Positions 39,945 through 51,411 are shown, counted from the first letter of the stretch. The stretch: DNA of 64,000 bases from Kocuria flava (GCF_001482365.1 NZ_CP013254.1:1364001-1428000), one strand, 5' to 3'. Notes: generated by a model from the letters alone, not told the origin. Program-made: numbers and translations.

Positions 39945-42542
39945 TCAGGCGTTGGCGACCAGCCCCAGCTCCGCCCGGTCGGCGACCGCCGGGTGGTGGG
40001 GCAGCAGCCGCACGGTGTAGCCGAAGGGCCCCGAGCGGTCGATGGTCACGGATCCCGTGAAGCGGTGCCTGCCCCCGCCCAGGTCCTCGGCGGGGACCAG
40101 GCACGCGTGCCGGCGCTCGTGGATGTGGTCGGAGTCGGAGACCCGGCCGTAGCCGATCTCCGCCTGCACGTCCTCGGGGCCCAGGGCGCCGAGGCTGACG
40201 TAGGCGTGGACGGTGAGCTCGTCGCCGATCTGCGGCTCCAGCTCCACGCCCTCGGCGTCGACGTGCTCGACCGTCACGTGCGGCCACGCCTCGCGCACCC
40301 GGCGCACCCACCGGGAGGTCGCGCGGGCGGCGGCGTGGTCGTCGGCGGCGGCCTCCCGGCCGGAGCGGGCGGCGGGGAGGTAGAGCTCCCGGACGTAGTC
40401 CTCGAGCATCCGCTTGGCCGAGACCCGCGGGCCGAGGGTGGCCAGGGTGTGCTTGACCATGGCCAGCCACTGGTGCGGCACGCCGTCGTCGGCGGGGTCC
40501 GAGCCCTCGGCCGTCTCCCCGTAGAAGCGCGGGGCCACATGGTTCTCGATCAGCTCGTAGAGGGCCGCGGCCTCGATGTCGTCGCGCTCGTCGGGGTCCG
40601 CGCCGTCGTCGGCGGTGGGGATGGCCCAGCCGTTCTGCCCGTCGTACATCTCGTCCCACCACCCGTCGAGCACGGAGAGGTTCAGCCCGCCGTTGAGGGC
40701 GGCCTTCATCCCGGAGGTCCCGCACGCCTCGAGGGGGCGCAGGGGGTTGTTGAGCCACACGTCGCAGCCCGGGAACAGGGTCCGGGCCATCGCGATGTCG
40801 TAGTTGGGCAGGAACACGATGCGGTGGCGCACCTCGGGGTCGTCGGTGAAGCGCACCAGGTCCTGGATCAGCCGCTTGCCCTGCTCGTCGGCGGGGTGGG
40901 ACTTGCCGGCCACGACCAGCTGGACCGGCCGGTGCCGGTCCAGCAGCAGGCGCTTGAGCCGCTGCGGGTCGCGCAGCATCAGCGTCAGGCGCTTGTAGGT
41001 GGGCACGCGCCGGGCGAAGCCGATGGTCAGCACGTCGGGGTCGAGCACCGCGTCGGTCCAGGCGAGCTCGGCGTCGGCCGCGCCGCGGGCCTTCCACGAG
41101 GCCCGCAGCCGGGTCCGCACGTCCGCCACGAGCTCCTCGCGCAGGCGCCGGCGCACGGCCCACAGCCGGGCGTCGTCCACGGCGTAGATCTGCCGCCAGC
41201 GCGCCGCCCGGTCGAGGTCGGACCCGTGCGGGTCCAGGGCGAGCTCGGCGATGCGCGGGTCGATCCACGTGGTGACGTGCACGCCGTTGGTGATCGAGCC
41301 GATCGGCACCTCGTCCGTGTCGAAGCCCGGCCACAGCCCCTGGAACATCTGCCGGGAGACGGTCCCGTGGAGCTTGGCCACGCCGTTGGCCCGCTGGGCC
41401 AGGCGCAGGCCCATGACCGCCATGTTGAACTTGCCCGGGTCCCCGCCGGGGTAGTCCTCGGCGCCCAGGGCGAGGATCTCCCGGGTGGGCACGGAGGGGG
41501 CGAGGCCGGCCTCGAAGAAGTGCTCGATCTGCGCCCGCTCGAACCGGTCGATGCCCGCGGGGACGGGGGTGTGCGTGGTGAAGACCGTGCTGCACCGCAC
41601 CGCGGTCAGCGCCTCCTCCCACGTGAGCACGCCCGCGCCGCGGGCCGGGTCCATCAGCTCGGCGACGCGCTCGATGCCGGCGAAGCCGGCGTGGCCCTCG
41701 TTGCAGTGGTAGACGTCGGGCTCGGGGGCGCCGGTGAGCCGGCAGAAGGCGCGCAGCGCCCGCACCCCGCCCATCCCGAGCAGCAGCTCCTGCTGGAGCC
41801 GGTGGTCCCCGCCGCCGCCGTAGAGCCGGTCGGTGACGCTGCGGGCGTGGTCGTCGTTGTCCGGGATGTCGGAGTCGAGCAGCAGCAGCGGCACCCGGCC
41901 CACGTCGGCCCGCCACACGTGGGCGGAGAGGCAGCGGCCGTCCGGCAGCGGCACGCCCACCCGCACCGGCGTACCGTCCTCCTCGCGCAGCAGCGTCAGG
42001 GGCATCCCGTCCGGGTCCAGCACCGGGTAGGTCTCCTGCTGCCAGGCGTCGCGCGAGAGCGACTGCTTGAAGTAGCCGTGCTGGTAGAACAGGCCCACGC
42101 CGACCACCGGGACCCCGAGGTCCGAGGCGCTCTTGAGGTGGTCCCCGGCGAGGATGCCGAGGCCGCCGGAGTACTGGGGCAGCACCGAGGTGATGCCGTA
42201 CTCGGCGGAGAAGTAGGCGATCGAGCGCGGCGCGTCCGCCGGCTGCGTCAGCTGGTACCAGCGGTCCTCGGTGAGGTAGCGGTCCAGGTCCGCGTCGAGC
42301 TCCTCGATCCGGCGCACGGTGGGGGCGTCGGCGGCGATCTGCTGGATCTCCTCGCGGGTCAGCGACCCCAGCAGCCGGACCGGGTCGCCGTGGACCGCCT
42401 CCCAGGCCTGGGGGTTGAGCTCGGCGAAGAGCTCCTCGGTGGGCCGGTCCCAGGACCAGCGCAGGTTCCTGGCCAGGCGGCTCAGCGGGGCGATGGACTC
42501 CGGCAGCACGGTGCGCACGGTGAATCTACGAATGGCCTTCAC
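39945..42542 (-). CDS. glgP: Alpha-glucan phosphorylase (short actinobacterial type)
   Basis: 865 residues. It releases glucose-1-phosphate from the non-reducing ends of alpha-1,4-glucans (GT35). RNLRWSWDRPTEELFAEL and YFSAEYGITSVLPQYSGGLGILAGDHLKSASDLG mark the AgP/Mal-P type with an N-terminal DUF3417-like domain; THTPVPAGIDRF and the PLP site EACGTSGMKAALNGG (Lys613) follow. Such enzymes can also act on maltose-1-phosphate-derived glucans. GTG start; divergent from glgE with 83 bp between them. Confidence 0.94.
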   Translation of the reverse strand: MKAIRRFTVRTVLPESIAPLSRLARNLRWSWDRPTEELFAELNPQAWEAVHGDPVRLLGSLTREEIQQIAADAPTVRRIEELDADLDRYLTEDRWYQLTQPADAPRSIAYFSAEYGITSVLPQYSGGLGILAGDHLKSASDLGVPVVGVGLFYQHGYFKQSLSRDAWQQETYPVLDPDGMPLTLLREEDGTPVRVGVPLPDGRCLSAHVWRADVGRVPLLLLDSDIPDNDDHARSVTDRLYGGGGDHRLQQELLLGMGGVRALRAFCRLTGAPEPDVYHCNEGHAGFAGIERVAELMDPARGAGVLTWEEALTAVRCSTVFTTHTPVPAGIDRFERAQIEHFFEAGLAPSVPTREILALGAEDYPGGDPGKFNMAVMGLRLAQRANGVAKLHGTVSRQMFQGLWPGFDTDEVPIGSITNGVHVTTWIDPRIAELALDPHGSDLDRAARWRQIYAVDDARLWAVRRRLREELVADVRTRLRASWKARGAADAELAWTDAVLDPDVLTIGFARRVPTYKRLTLMLRDPQRLKRLLLDRHRPVQLVVAGKSHPADEQGKRLIQDLVRFTDDPEVRHRIVFLPNYDIAMARTLFPGCDVWLNNPLRPLEACGTSGMKAALNGGLNLSVLDGWWDEMYDGQNGWAIPTADDGADPDERDDIEAAALYELIENHVAPRFYGETAEGSDPADDGVPHQWLAMVKHTLATLGPRVSAKRMLEDYVRELYLPAARSGREAAADDHAAARATSRWVRRVREAWPHVTVEHVDAEGVELEPQIGDELTVHAYVSLGALGPEDVQAEIGYGRVSDSDHIHERRHACLVPAEDLGGGRHRFTGSVTIDRSGPFGYTVRLLPHHPAVADRAELGLVANA

Positions 42543-42589
42543 GCGGTCAGACTACCCGCGGGCACGCCGCGCGGTGACGGTCAGCGCGC

Positions 42590-42618
42590 TTAACGATCAC
42601 CGGCTTTGTCGCTAACGT
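42590..42618 (+). promoter_or_regulatory. Promoter of glgE
   Basis: TTAACG (42590-42595), a 17-nt spacer, TAACGT (42613-42618), then seven nt to GTG 42626, a leaderless start. GTG codons at 42617 and 42620 overlap or abut the box and are less likely. Confidence 0.65.
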
Positions 42619-42625
42619 GGTGCGC

Positions 42626-45076
42626 GTGAGCCAAGCGAACCCCACGCCCCCGTCCGAGCCCTCGTCGACCCCGGGCGCCGAGGCGCCCCCGACCGCCGCC
42701 GGCCCCGCTCCCGGGACCCCGGCGGCCCCCGCCCCCGAGCCGGCCCCCGCCGCGGAGCCGGCCCCCGCCGCGGAGCCGAAGAAGCCGGCCGCCCGGCGCA
42801 GCACCGCCGGCACGCGCACGACGCGCACCACGACCTCGAAGGCGGCCCCGAAGACCGCCGAGAAGGCGGGCACGAAGTCGGCGGGCACCAGGGCCGCCGG
42901 GACGAAGGCGGCGGGGACGAAGTCCCCGGGCACGCGCAGCGCCACCACCAAGGCCGCCGCGAAGACCGGCACGGGCACGGGCGCCGCCCGGACGACTGCC
43001 ACGAAGCCCGCGACGCGCAAGGCACCGGCCCGGCGGCGCAAGACCGCGTTCTCGCGCGAGCACCTCGTCTACGGGCGCATCCCGATCGTGGACGTCAGCC
43101 CGGTCGTGGAGGACGGGCGCTTCCCGGCCAAGGCGGTCCCCGGCCAGTCCGTGCGGGTGGGCGCCACCGTCTTCCGCGAGGGCCACGACGCCCTGGGCGT
43201 CACCGCGGTGCTCTTCGACCCGCAGGGCGCCGAGGCCGAGCGCGTCCCGATGCGCCTGGTCGCCCCCGGCACGGACCGCTACGAGGCCTGGCTGACCCCC
43301 GGGTCCGAGGGTGCGTGGACCTTCGCCGTCGAGGGCTGGGGCGACCTGTTCGAGACCTGGCGCCACGCCGCCGAGATCAAGGTCGGCGCCGACCAGGACG
43401 TCGAGCTGATGATGGACGAGGGCATCCGCCTCCTCGAGGCCGCCGCGGCGGAGGAGGGCCGTGAGGCGGCCGAGGCCGAGCTCTTCCGCGGCGCCGCCCG
43501 CACCCTCGGCACCCGCGAGCTGCCCGCCGGGCACCGCCTCGAGGCCGTCCTCTCGCCCGAGGTGCTGGCCGCCGTGGCCGAGCACCCCGTGCGCGACCTC
43601 GTCACCGAGAGCCGCCGCTACCCGCTCAAGGTCGAGCGCACCGCCGCCGGCCGGGGCTCCTGGTACGAGTTCTTCCCCCGCTCCGAGGGCGCCGTCCTCG
43701 ACGCGGAGACCGGCACCTGGACCTCCGGCACCTTCCGCACGGCCGCCGAGCGGCTCCCGGCCGTGGCCGACATGGGCTTCGACGTCGTCTACCTGCCCCC
43801 GATCCACCCGATCGGGCGGGCCCACCGCAAGGGCCCGAACAACACGCTCGTCGCCGGGGCGCAGGACCCCGGCTCCCCGTGGGCGATCGGCGGCCCCGAG
43901 GGCGGGCACGACGCCGTCCACCCCGACCTGGGCACCTTCGAGGACTTCGACGCGTTCGTGGCCCGTGCCCAGGACCTCGGGCTCGAGGTGGCCCTCGACC
44001 TGGCGCTGCAGGCCTCCCCGGACCACCCCTGGGTCAGCGAGCACCCCGAGTGGTTCACCACCCGGGCCGACGGCTCCATCGCCTACGCCGAGAACCCGCC
44101 GAAAAAGTACCAGGACATCTACCCGCTGAACTTCGACAACGACCCCGAGGGCCTCTCCCTCGAGGTGCTGCGGATCGTGGAGCTGTGGATCTCCCACGGC
44201 GTGCGGATCTTCCGCGTGGACAACCCCCACACGAAGCCCCTGTGGTTCTGGGAGTGGCTGATCGGCGCGGTCGAGGCCAAGCACCCGGGCATCGTGTTCC
44301 TCGCCGAGGCGTTCACCCGCCCGGCCATGATGCAGGGGCTCGCGCGCGTCGGCTTCCAGCAGTCCTACTCCTACTTCACCTGGCGCAACACCAAGCAGGA
44401 GATCGAGGAGTACTTCCACGAGATCAGCCGGGTGACCTCGGCGGTCTACCGCCCGAACTTCTTCGTCAACACCCCCGACATCCTCACCGAGTACCTGCAG
44501 TTCGGCGGCCCGGCGGCCTTCAAGGTCCGCGCCGCGCTCGCCGCCACCGGTTCTCCGCTGTGGGGCGTCTACGCGGGCTACGAGCTCTTCGAGCACGTCG
44601 CCCGGCCCGGGGCGGAGGAGTACATCGACAACGAGAAGTACCAGTACCGGCCCCGGGACTTCGCGGGCGCGGAGGCGCGCGGGCAGTCGCTGGCCCCGTA
44701 CCTGCGCCGGCTCAACGAGATCCGCCGCCGGCACGCCTCGCTGGGGGACCTGCAGAACCTCACGGTGCAGTCCACCTCCGACGACGCGCTGGTCGCCTAC
44801 TCGAAGACCAAGACCGTGCGCCACGGCGGCAGCACCGTCAAGGACACCGTCGTCGTGGTCGTCAACGTCGACCCGCACGCCGTGCGCGAGGGCACCGTGT
44901 GGCTCGACCTGGAGTCGCTGGACCTGGACGACGCCGACTTCAACACGGACGGCAGCTTCTGGGTCGACGATCTGCTGACGGGCGACTCCTGGAAGTGGGG
45001 CACGCACAACTACGTGCGCCTGGACCCGCACCACGAGCCGGTCCACATCCTCCACGTGCGGCGCAACGTCAAGTAG
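42626..45076 (+). CDS. glgE: Maltosyltransferase GlgE with long basic N-terminal tail
   Basis: 816 residues. It transfers maltosyl units from maltose-1-phosphate to a growing alpha-1,4-glucan (GH13_3). After an Ala/Pro then Lys/Thr/Ala-rich tail of ~140 residues ([18 protein letters not shown]) the core starts at [23 protein letters not shown]. Nucleophile Asp532 in [10 protein letters not shown] and acid Glu561 in FLAEAFTRP keep the 29-residue spacing known from Streptomyces Glg[15 protein letters not shown] and [21 protein letters not shown] are further family blocks. The tail is an oddity: it is disordered-looking and histone-H1-like in composition. Confidence 0.95.
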   Translation: MSQANPTPPSEPSSTPGAEAPPTAAGPAPGTPAAPAPEPAPAAEPAPAAEPKKPAARRSTAGTRTTRTTTSKAAPKTAEKAGTKSAGTRAAGTKAAGTKSPGTRSATTKAAAKTGTGTGAARTTATKPATRKAPARRRKTAFSREHLVYGRIPIVDVSPVVEDGRFPAKAVPGQSVRVGATVFREGHDALGVTAVLFDPQGAEAERVPMRLVAPGTDRYEAWLTPGSEGAWTFAVEGWGDLFETWRHAAEIKVGADQDVELMMDEGIRLLEAAAAEEGREAAEAELFRGAARTLGTRELPAGHRLEAVLSPEVLAAVAEHPVRDLVTESRRYPLKVERTAAGRGSWYEFFPRSEGAVLDAETGTWTSGTFRTAAERLPAVADMGFDVVYLPPIHPIGRAHRKGPNNTLVAGAQDPGSPWAIGGPEGGHDAVHPDLGTFEDFDAFVARAQDLGLEVALDLALQASPDHPWVSEHPEWFTTRADGSIAYAENPPKKYQDIYPLNFDNDPEGLSLEVLRIVELWISHGVRIFRVDNPHTKPLWFWEWLIGAVEAKHPGIVFLAEAFTRPAMMQGLARVGFQQSYSYFTWRNTKQEIEEYFHEISRVTSAVYRPNFFVNTPDILTEYLQFGGPAAFKVRAALAATGSPLWGVYAGYELFEHVARPGAEEYIDNEKYQYRPRDFAGAEARGQSLAPYLRRLNEIRRRHASLGDLQNLTVQSTSDDALVAYSKTKTVRHGGSTVKDTVVVVVNVDPHAVREGTVWLDLESLDLDDADFNTDGSFWVDDLLTGDSWKWGTHNYVRLDPHHEPVHILHVRRNVK

Positions 45077-45092
45077 GGGGCCCACCGCCTCC

Positions 45093-45139
45093 CCGTCGGG
45101 GCCTCCCCGGGCCGCTGCGGCCCGGGGAGGCCCCGACGG
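45093..45139 (+). terminator. Large perfect hairpin between glgE and treS
   Basis: 22-bp perfect inverted repeat (arms 45093-45114 and 45118-45139, starting CCGTCGGGGCCTCCCC) around a 3-nt loop, 16 nt after glgE and 47 nt before treS. Either a terminator or an attenuator within the operon. Confidence 0.75.
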
Positions 45140-45185
45140 CACCCCGACCGACCTCCCCGACCTGTCCGAAAGGCGGCACCCCCGC

Positions 45186-46955
45186 ATGAGCACCTCGCCG
45201 TTCTCGCTCAACGCCCCCGGCATCTCGCACGACCCCGACTGGTTCCGCAAGGCGGTGTTCTACGAGGTGCTCGTCCGGGCGTTCTCCGACGCCAACGGCG
45301 ACGGCTCCGGGGACTTCTCCGGGCTGATCGAAAAGCTCGACTACCTGCAGTGGTTGGGCATCGACTGCCTGTGGATCCCGCCCTTCTACGAGTCGCCCCT
45401 GCGCGACGGCGGCTACGACATCTCGGACTACTACTCCGTCCTCGACGAGTTCGGCACGATCAGCGACTTCAAGCGGCTCGTGGCGGAGGCCCACGCCCGC
45501 GGCCTGCGCGTGATCACGGACCTGCCCCTGAACCACACCAGCGACCAGCACCCGTGGTTCCAGGCCTCGCGGGAGGACCCCGAGGGCCCGTACGGGGACT
45601 TCTACGTGTGGTCGGACACCGACGAGAAGTACCAGGACGCCCGGATCATCTTCGTGGACACCGAGGAGTCGAACTGGACCTTCGACCCGATCCGCCGGCA
45701 GTTCTTCTGGCACCGCTTCTTCTCCCACCAGCCCGACCTCAACTTCGAGAACCCGGCCGTGGTCGAGGCCGTGTTCGACGTCGTGAAGTTCTGGCTGGAC
45801 ATGGGCATCGACGGCTTCCGGGCCGACGCCATCCCCTACCTGATCGAGGAGGAGGGCACCAACTGCGAGAACCTTCCCGGCACCCACGACTTCCTCGTGA
45901 AGCTGCGGGCCATGGTGGACGCGGAGTACCCGGGGCGGGTCATCATCGCCGAGGCCAACCAGATGCCCCACGAGGTCGTGGAGTACTACGGCACCGAGGA
46001 CGCCCCCGAGTGCCACATGTGTTTCCACTTCCCGATCATGCCCCGGATCTTCTACGCGCTGCGGGACCAGAAGGCGACCCCGATCATCGAGACGATGCGC
46101 GAGACCCCCGACATCCCGCGCGGCACCCAGTGGGGCACGTTCCTGCGCAACCACGACGAGCTGACCCTGGAGATGGTCACCACCGAGGAGCGCCAGGCGA
46201 TGCTCGGCTGGTACGCCCCCGACTCCCGCATGCGCGCCAACGTGGGCATCCGCCGCCGGCTGGCCCCGCTGCTGGACAACTCGCGGGCCGAGCTCGAGCT
46301 GATCCACGCGCTGCTGCTGTCCCTGCCGGGCAGCCCGTTCCTGTACTACGGGGACGAGATCGGGATGGGCGACAACATCTGGCTCGACGACCGCGACGCC
46401 TCCCGCACGCCCATGCAGTGGACCCCGGACCGCAACGCGGGGTTCTCCAAGGCGGACCCGGGCAAGCTCTACCTGCCGGTCGTCCAGTCGCTCGTCTACC
46501 ACTACAACCAGGTCAACGTGGAGGCGCAGCTGGCGTCGTCGTCGTCCCTGCTGCACTGGATGCGCCAGATGCTCGCGGTGCGCAAGGCGCACCCGGCCTT
46601 CGGCACGGGCTCCTACGTGGAGGTGGAGACCGACCACGACTCCGTGCTCGCGTTCCTGCGGGTGCTGCCCGACGACGAGACCGAGGACGGCCGCGGGGAG
46701 ACCCTGCTGTGCCTGTTCAACCTGGCCCACACCCCGGCGTGCGCCCGCGTGCGCCTGCCCCGGTTCGCGGGCCGGGGGCTGCGGGAGCTCTTCGGCGGGG
46801 ACCTCTTCGGCGAGGTGGACGAGGCCGGGGAGTACCGCATCACCCTGGGCAGCCAGGACTTCTTCTGGCTGCGGATGCGGGCCGCCCCGCGCGACGACGG
46901 CACCCACCCGCAGACCACCGCGCTGCCCATCATCACCACGACTCCCAGCGCCTGA
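45186..46955 (+). CDS. treS: Trehalose synthase (maltose alpha-D-glucosyltransferase)
   Basis: 589 residues. It isomerises trehalose and maltose, feeding maltose to maltokinase. [29 protein letters not shown] opens the GH13_16 barrel; [14 protein letters not shown], nucleophile Asp214 in [11 protein letters not shown], Glu256 in IIAEANQMP and Asp324 in [11 protein letters not shown] are in place, and [21 protein letters not shown] is typical of TreS. No kinase domain is attached here. ATG follows AAAGGCGG by ~8 nt. Confidence 0.95.
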   Translation: MSTSPFSLNAPGISHDPDWFRKAVFYEVLVRAFSDANGDGSGDFSGLIEKLDYLQWLGIDCLWIPPFYESPLRDGGYDISDYYSVLDEFGTISDFKRLVAEAHARGLRVITDLPLNHTSDQHPWFQASREDPEGPYGDFYVWSDTDEKYQDARIIFVDTEESNWTFDPIRRQFFWHRFFSHQPDLNFENPAVVEAVFDVVKFWLDMGIDGFRADAIPYLIEEEGTNCENLPGTHDFLVKLRAMVDAEYPGRVIIAEANQMPHEVVEYYGTEDAPECHMCFHFPIMPRIFYALRDQKATPIIETMRETPDIPRGTQWGTFLRNHDELTLEMVTTEERQAMLGWYAPDSRMRANVGIRRRLAPLLDNSRAELELIHALLLSLPGSPFLYYGDEIGMGDNIWLDDRDASRTPMQWTPDRNAGFSKADPGKLYLPVVQSLVYHYNQVNVEAQLASSSSLLHWMRQMLAVRKAHPAFGTGSYVEVETDHDSVLAFLRVLPDDETEDGRGETLLCLFNLAHTPACARVRLPRFAGRGLRELFGGDLFGEVDEAGEYRITLGSQDFFWLRMRAAPRDDGTHPQTTALPIITTTPSA

Positions 46956-46995
46956 GCACCGGCACGGCCCGCCCGCGACGGAAGGACCCGACACC

Positions 46996-49900
46996 ATGAG
47001 CGACCAGCACACCGACGAGCTCCTCGACCTCCTGCGCCGCTGGCTGCCACGGCAGCGGTGGTTCCCCTTCGCCGAGGCCCAGGACGCCGCCCTGCGGGTC
47101 GTCGCCCAGCTGCGCCTGCCCGGAGCCCCGGAGGGGGCCGAGGCACGGATCCTGCTGGTGGCCGCGGCGCACGGGGAGCGCACCGAGCTGCTCCAGGTGC
47201 CCCTGACCTTCCGGCACGAGCCGCTGCCGGGCGCCGACCGGTTCCTGGTCGGCGAGCTGACGGCGGCGCACGACGAGGAGGCCGGCGGGCCCGCCGACGC
47301 GACGGCGGCCGCAGGCGGCCTGCGGGCGCTGCGCGAGCGGGCCGCCCGTGCCGGCCGGGCGGTGGCCGAGCGCACGGGGCTGCCCGTGCCCGGGGCCGAG
47401 GAGGCGCCCGCCGGGCCGTGGGTGCACGACGGCGTCGGGGACCCTGCGTTCGTGGGCCCGGCCCTGGAGCTGCTGCGCCACGGGGGTCAGGCCGGCGGGG
47501 GACCGCTGGGCCCGACGGTCACCGGGGCGCACGGCGGGGCCGTGCGCGTGGGCTGGCCGGTCGAGGACGCCGGGCAGGTCCGGGTGATCGCGAGCGAGCA
47601 GTCGAACTCCTCGGTGATCCTCACCCCGCCGGCGGGCGCGGCCGACGCCGTGCCCGTCATCGTGAAGTTCTTCCGCGTGGTGGGGGAGGGGGCCAACCCC
47701 GACGTCGAGGTCGGCCGGGAGCTCACCGAGCTCGGCTGTCCCGCGGTCCCGCGCACCGTCGGCTGGCTCGACGCCCGCTGGCGCTCCGGGATCGCCGCGC
47801 ACGAGGGCCAGCTCGCGGTCGCCACGGAGTTCCTGGCCGGCTCCGCCGACGCGTGGGCGCAGGCGGTGGCCGCCGCGGAGCGAGGGGAGGACTTCACCGA
47901 GGAGGCCGACCGGCTCGGGCGCGCCACCGCCCGCGTCCACCACGACCTCGCGCGCGCCTTCGGCTCCGAGGCCCCCGACGACGACGAGCGCGCCCGGCTG
48001 CTGGGCGGGCTGGCCGACCGGATCCGCTGGGCCCGGGCCGAGACCGGCACGCTGTTCCAGGACCGTGCCGCCGAGCTCGACGCCGTGCTCGCCGAGCTCG
48101 ACCGGGCCCAGGACCTGCCGGAGCTGCAGCGCATCCACGGGGACTACCACCTGGGCCAGGTCCTGCGCAGCGCCGAGGGCGAGTTCAAGATCCTCGACTT
48201 CGAGGGCGAGCCGCTGCGCCCGATCGAGGAGCGCACGCGCCCCGACGTGCCCCTGCGCGACGTCGTGGGCATGCTGCGCTCCTTCGACTACGCGGCCGCG
48301 TTCGCCGCGCGCGCCGGCGCCCGGGACGCCGAGGCGTGGGGACGGGAGGTCGCGGAGGCCTTCCGGGCCGGCTACGAGCGGGTCGCCGGCCGCCGCGTGG
48401 ACACCGGCTCGCCGCTGTTCCTGGCCCTGTGGCTGGACAAGGCCCTCTACGAGGTCGTCTACGAGCAGCGCAACCGTCCCGACTGGGTGGAGGTCCCCGC
48501 CGCGGCGGTGCGTCGTTCACTGAACGGGCTCCGGTCGCGTAGCGTGAGCCCTGAGCACGCGGCCGCTCCGGCGGCCCCCGACGACGACAGCTCCCGGACC
48601 GGTGGCCGAGCGCCGCGGCCGGGAGCGGAAACCGAGGACGCAGTGACCGCCAGCAGCCCGAAGGACCGCTCCGCCGCCGCGACCGGAGGCACGGGGGCGA
48701 CCCCCGCCGCGGGGCCCGCCGGACCGGTGCCCGTGCCCGAGCACGTGCTGGCCGCCGTCTCCGAGGGACGCCACCACGACCCCCACTCCGTGCTCGGCGC
48801 CCACCCCAACCCGGACGGCACCGTCACGGTGCGCACCCTCCGCCGGTTCGCGACCCGCGTGGCCGTGGTCACCGAGGACGGCAGCCACGAGCTCGAGCAC
48901 GAGTGGGGCGGGATCTTCACCGGGGTCGTGCCCGCGCGCGAGCCCGGCCGCATTCCCGACTACCGCCTCGACGTCACCTACCGGGACCTCGAGCCGCAGC
49001 GCTCCGACGACCCCTACCGCTTCGCGCCCACCCTCGGCGAGCTCGACCTGCACCTGATCGGGGAGGGCCGCCACGAGACGCTGTGGACCGTGCTCGGCGC
49101 CCACGTCCGGGCCTACCCCTCGGTGCTGGGCGACGTCACGGGCGTGAGCTTCGCCGTGTGGGCCCCCAACGCCCAGGCCGTGCGGGTGATCGGCGACTTC
49201 AACGGCTGGGACGGGACCGAGCACGCGATGCGCTCCCTCGGCTCCTCGGGGGTGTGGGAGATCTTCGTGCCCGGCATCGGCTCGGGCGCCACCTACAAGT
49301 TCCGCATCCTGGGCCGGGACGGCGGCTGGCGGGAGAAGGCCGACCCGATGGCCTTCGGCACCGAGGTCCCGCCCTCGACGGCCTCCCGCGTCTTCGCGTC
49401 GGACTACGAGTTCCAGGACGACGAGTGGATGGCCCGCCGCGCCGCGTCGGACCCCCACAACGCCCCCATGAGCGTCTACGAGCTGCACATCGGCTCGTGG
49501 CGGATGGGCCTGGGCTACAAGGAGCTGGCCAAGGAGCTCGTCGAGTACCTCACCTGGCAGGGCTTCACCCACGTGGAGTTCATGCCGGTGGCCGAGCACC
49601 CCTTCGGCGGCTCGTGGGGCTACCAGGTGACCTCGTACTACGCCCCGTCCTCCCGCTTCGGCAGCCCGGACGAGTTCCGCTACCTCGTCGACCAGCTCCA
49701 CCAGGCCGGCATCGGCGTGATCGTGGACTGGGTCCCGGGGCACTTCCCGAAGGACGAGTGGGCCCTCGCCCGCTTCGACGGCGAGCCGCTCTACGAGCAC
49801 GCCGACCCCCGCCGGGGCGAGCACAAGGACTGGGGCACCCTCATCCCCGACTACGGGCGCAACGAGGTCCGCAACTTCCTCGTGGCCAACGCCTCCTACT

Positions 49901-50904
49901 GGCTCGAGGAGTTCCACGTCGACGGGCTGCGCGTGGACGCCGTCGCCTCGATGCTCTACCTCGACTACTCCCGCAACGAGGGCGAGTGGGAGCCCAACGT
50001 CTTCGGCGGGCGCGAGAACCTCGAGGCCATCGCCTTCCTCAAGGAGGCGAACGCCACCGCGTACCGGCGCACCCCGGGCATCGTCATGATCGCCGAGGAG
50101 TCGACCTCCTACCCCGGCGTCACCCGTCCCACGGACGCGGACGGCCTCGGCTTCGGGCTCAAGTGGAACATGGGCTGGATGCACGACACCCTCGAGTACA
50201 TGGCCGAGGACCCGGTCAACCGGCACTACCACCACAACAAGCTCACGTTCTCGATGGTCTACGCCTTCTCGGAGAACTTCATGCTGCCGATCTCCCACGA
50301 CGAGGTCGTCTACGGCAAGGGCTCGCTGCTGCGCAAGATGCCCGGCGACCGGTGGCAGCAGCTCGCGAACGTGCGCGCCTACCTCGCCTACATGTGGGCC
50401 CACCCCGGCAAGCAGCTGATCTTCATGGGCACCGAGTACGCCCAGGAGTCGGAGTGGTCCCAGGAGCACGGCCTGGACTGGTGGCTGTCCGAGACCCCGC
50501 CGCACAAGGGCGTCCAGGAGCTGGTCCGGTCCCTCAACGGTCTCTACCGTGCGACCCCCGCGCTCTACGAGCGGGACAACGACCCCGCCGGCTTCGAGTG
50601 GATCGACGCCGGGGACGCCGGGCGCAACACGCTGTCCTTCACCCGGTGGGACGAGCAGGGCAACCCGCTGGTGTGCGTGGCCAACTTCGCCGGCAACCCG
50701 CACGAGGGCTTCCGCCTCGGCCTGCCGTGGGCGGGGGAGTGGACCGAGGTCCTCAACACCGACGCCGAGCACTTCGGCGGCTCCGGCGTCGGCAACCTCG
50801 GCAAGGTCGTCGCCGAGGAGGGGGCGCACAACGGCAAGCCCGCCTCCGCCGTGCTGACCGTCCCGCCGCTGGCGGTGCTCTACCTCAAGCCCGCCGGCGC
50901 CTGA
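46996..50904 (+). CDS. mak-glgB: Maltokinase-GlgB fusion: maltose kinase joined to 1,4-alpha-glucan branching enzyme
   Basis: One open frame of 1302 residues. Residues 1-510 are a maltokinase (Pep2/Mak), making maltose-1-phosphate: [14 protein letters not shown] opening, SVILTPP-type nucleotide strand, catalytic loop [12 protein letters not shown] and [18 protein letters not shown] 65-residue Ala/Pro/Ser/Asp linker follows. Residues ~579-1302 are a full-length Glg[32 protein letters not shown] (CBM48), [11 protein letters not shown], nucleophile Asp981 in [17 protein letters not shown], Glu1034 in [21 protein letters not shown]. No stop separates them. A GTG at 48643 behind GAGGAC could be an internal start for GlgB, so separate products cannot be excluded. 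Confidence 0.92.
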   Translation: MSDQHTDELLDLLRRWLPRQRWFPFAEAQDAALRVVAQLRLPGAPEGAEARILLVAAAHGERTELLQVPLTFRHEPLPGADRFLVGELTAAHDEEAGGPADATAAAGGLRALRERAARAGRAVAERTGLPVPGAEEAPAGPWVHDGVGDPAFVGPALELLRHGGQAGGGPLGPTVTGAHGGAVRVGWPVEDAGQVRVIASEQSNSSVILTPPAGAADAVPVIVKFFRVVGEGANPDVEVGRELTELGCPAVPRTVGWLDARWRSGIAAHEGQLAVATEFLAGSADAWAQAVAAAERGEDFTEEADRLGRATARVHHDLARAFGSEAPDDDERARLLGGLADRIRWARAETGTLFQDRAAELDAVLAELDRAQDLPELQRIHGDYHLGQVLRSAEGEFKILDFEGEPLRPIEERTRPDVPLRDVVGMLRSFDYAAAFAARAGARDAEAWGREVAEAFRAGYERVAGRRVDTGSPLFLALWLDKALYEVVYEQRNRPDWVEVPAAAVRRSLNGLRSRSVSPEHAAAPAAPDDDSSRTGGRAPRPGAETEDAVTASSPKDRSAAATGGTGATPAAGPAGPVPVPEHVLAAVSEGRHHDPHSVLGAHPNPDGTVTVRTLRRFATRVAVVTEDGSHELEHEWGGIFTGVVPAREPGRIPDYRLDVTYRDLEPQRSDDPYRFAPTLGELDLHLIGEGRHETLWTVLGAHVRAYPSVLGDVTGVSFAVWAPNAQAVRVIGDFNGWDGTEHAMRSLGSSGVWEIFVPGIGSGATYKFRILGRDGGWREKADPMAFGTEVPPSTASRVFASDYEFQDDEWMARRAASDPHNAPMSVYELHIGSWRMGLGYKELAKELVEYLTWQGFTHVEFMPVAEHPFGGSWGYQVTSYYAPSSRFGSPDEFRYLVDQLHQAGIGVIVDWVPGHFPKDEWALARFDGEPLYEHADPRRGEHKDWGTLIPDYGRNEVRNFLVANASYWLEEFHVDGLRVDAVASMLYLDYSRNEGEWEPNVFGGRENLEAIAFLKEANATAYRRTPGIVMIAEESTSYPGVTRPTDADGLGFGLKWNMGWMHDTLEYMAEDPVNRHYHHNKLTFSMVYAFSENFMLPISHDEVVYGKGSLLRKMPGDRWQQLANVRAYLAYMWAHPGKQLIFMGTEYAQESEWSQEHGLDWWLSETPPHKGVQELVRSLNGLYRATPALYERDNDPAGFEWIDAGDAGRNTLSFTRWDEQGNPLVCVANFAGNPHEGFRLGLPWAGEWTEVLNTDAEHFGGSGVGNLGKVVAEEGAHNGKPASAVLTVPPLAVLYLKPAGA

Positions 50905-50923
50905 GCCGCACCCGCCCCGTGCA

Positions 50924-50958
50924 CCGAGGGCCCCGATCCGGCGGATCGGGGCCCTCGG
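50924..50958 (+). terminator. Terminator after mak-glgB
   Basis: Perfect 17-bp inverted repeat (CCGAGGGCCCCGATCCG and its complement) with a one-base centre, 20 nt after the stop. Confidence 0.85.
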
Positions 50959-50989
50959 CCGTTGCCGGACCGGGGCCGCCGCACCCGTT

Positions 50990-51018
50990 TTGCACGACCG
51001 GCCCGGAGCGGGTAAGTT
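50990..51018 (+). promoter_or_regulatory. rrn promoter P1
   Basis: TTGCAC (50990-50995), 17-nt spacer, TAAGTT (51013-51018), in the 507-bp leader between glgB and 16S rRNA. Confidence 0.65.
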
Positions 51019-51109
51019 CATCCGAGTCGCCGCGGCGAGGGTCCCGAGAGGGGAACCGACCCGGGCGGCACGGCACTCCAGCGCGGTACCGGACGAGCAG
51101 CTCGCGAAG

Positions 51110-51137
51110 TTGCGAAGAACCGGGAGCGTGCTAGAGT
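51110..51137 (+). promoter_or_regulatory. rrn promoter P2
   Basis: TTGCGA (51110-51115), 16-nt spacer, TAGAGT (51132-51137), followed by about 270 nt of leader RNA. Confidence 0.6.
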
Positions 51138-51283
51138 TCCAGCTCGTGAACTTCGCCGGACGGCGGACGGAAGCCCTGCGGACGACCAGTGGTCGACCCG
51201 GGATTGACCGGCCGGAACGGACGGCGTAAGGTTGCAGAGCACTCCGGAAGGCAAGGCATCGCGACGATGCGCCGAACCGGTCT

Positions 51284-51305
51284 GTTGTTTGAGAACTCAA
51301 TAGTG
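51284..51305 (+). promoter_or_regulatory. rrn antitermination (nut-like) element in the leader
   Basis: GTTGTTTGAGAACT then CA and ATAGTG. The same element recurs before 23S rRNA (53457-53478). Such conserved leader elements are placed where NusB/NusA-type antitermination complexes load. Confidence 0.65.
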
Positions 51306-51411
51306 TGCCATGTTTGTTGATACCGGATGTTTTTTGTCTGGTTGATGGATCGCTGTGCCCTGCCTCCGTGGGGTGTGGTGGTCTTGTCGGCCGGGGTTTT
51401 GTTTTCTGTTT

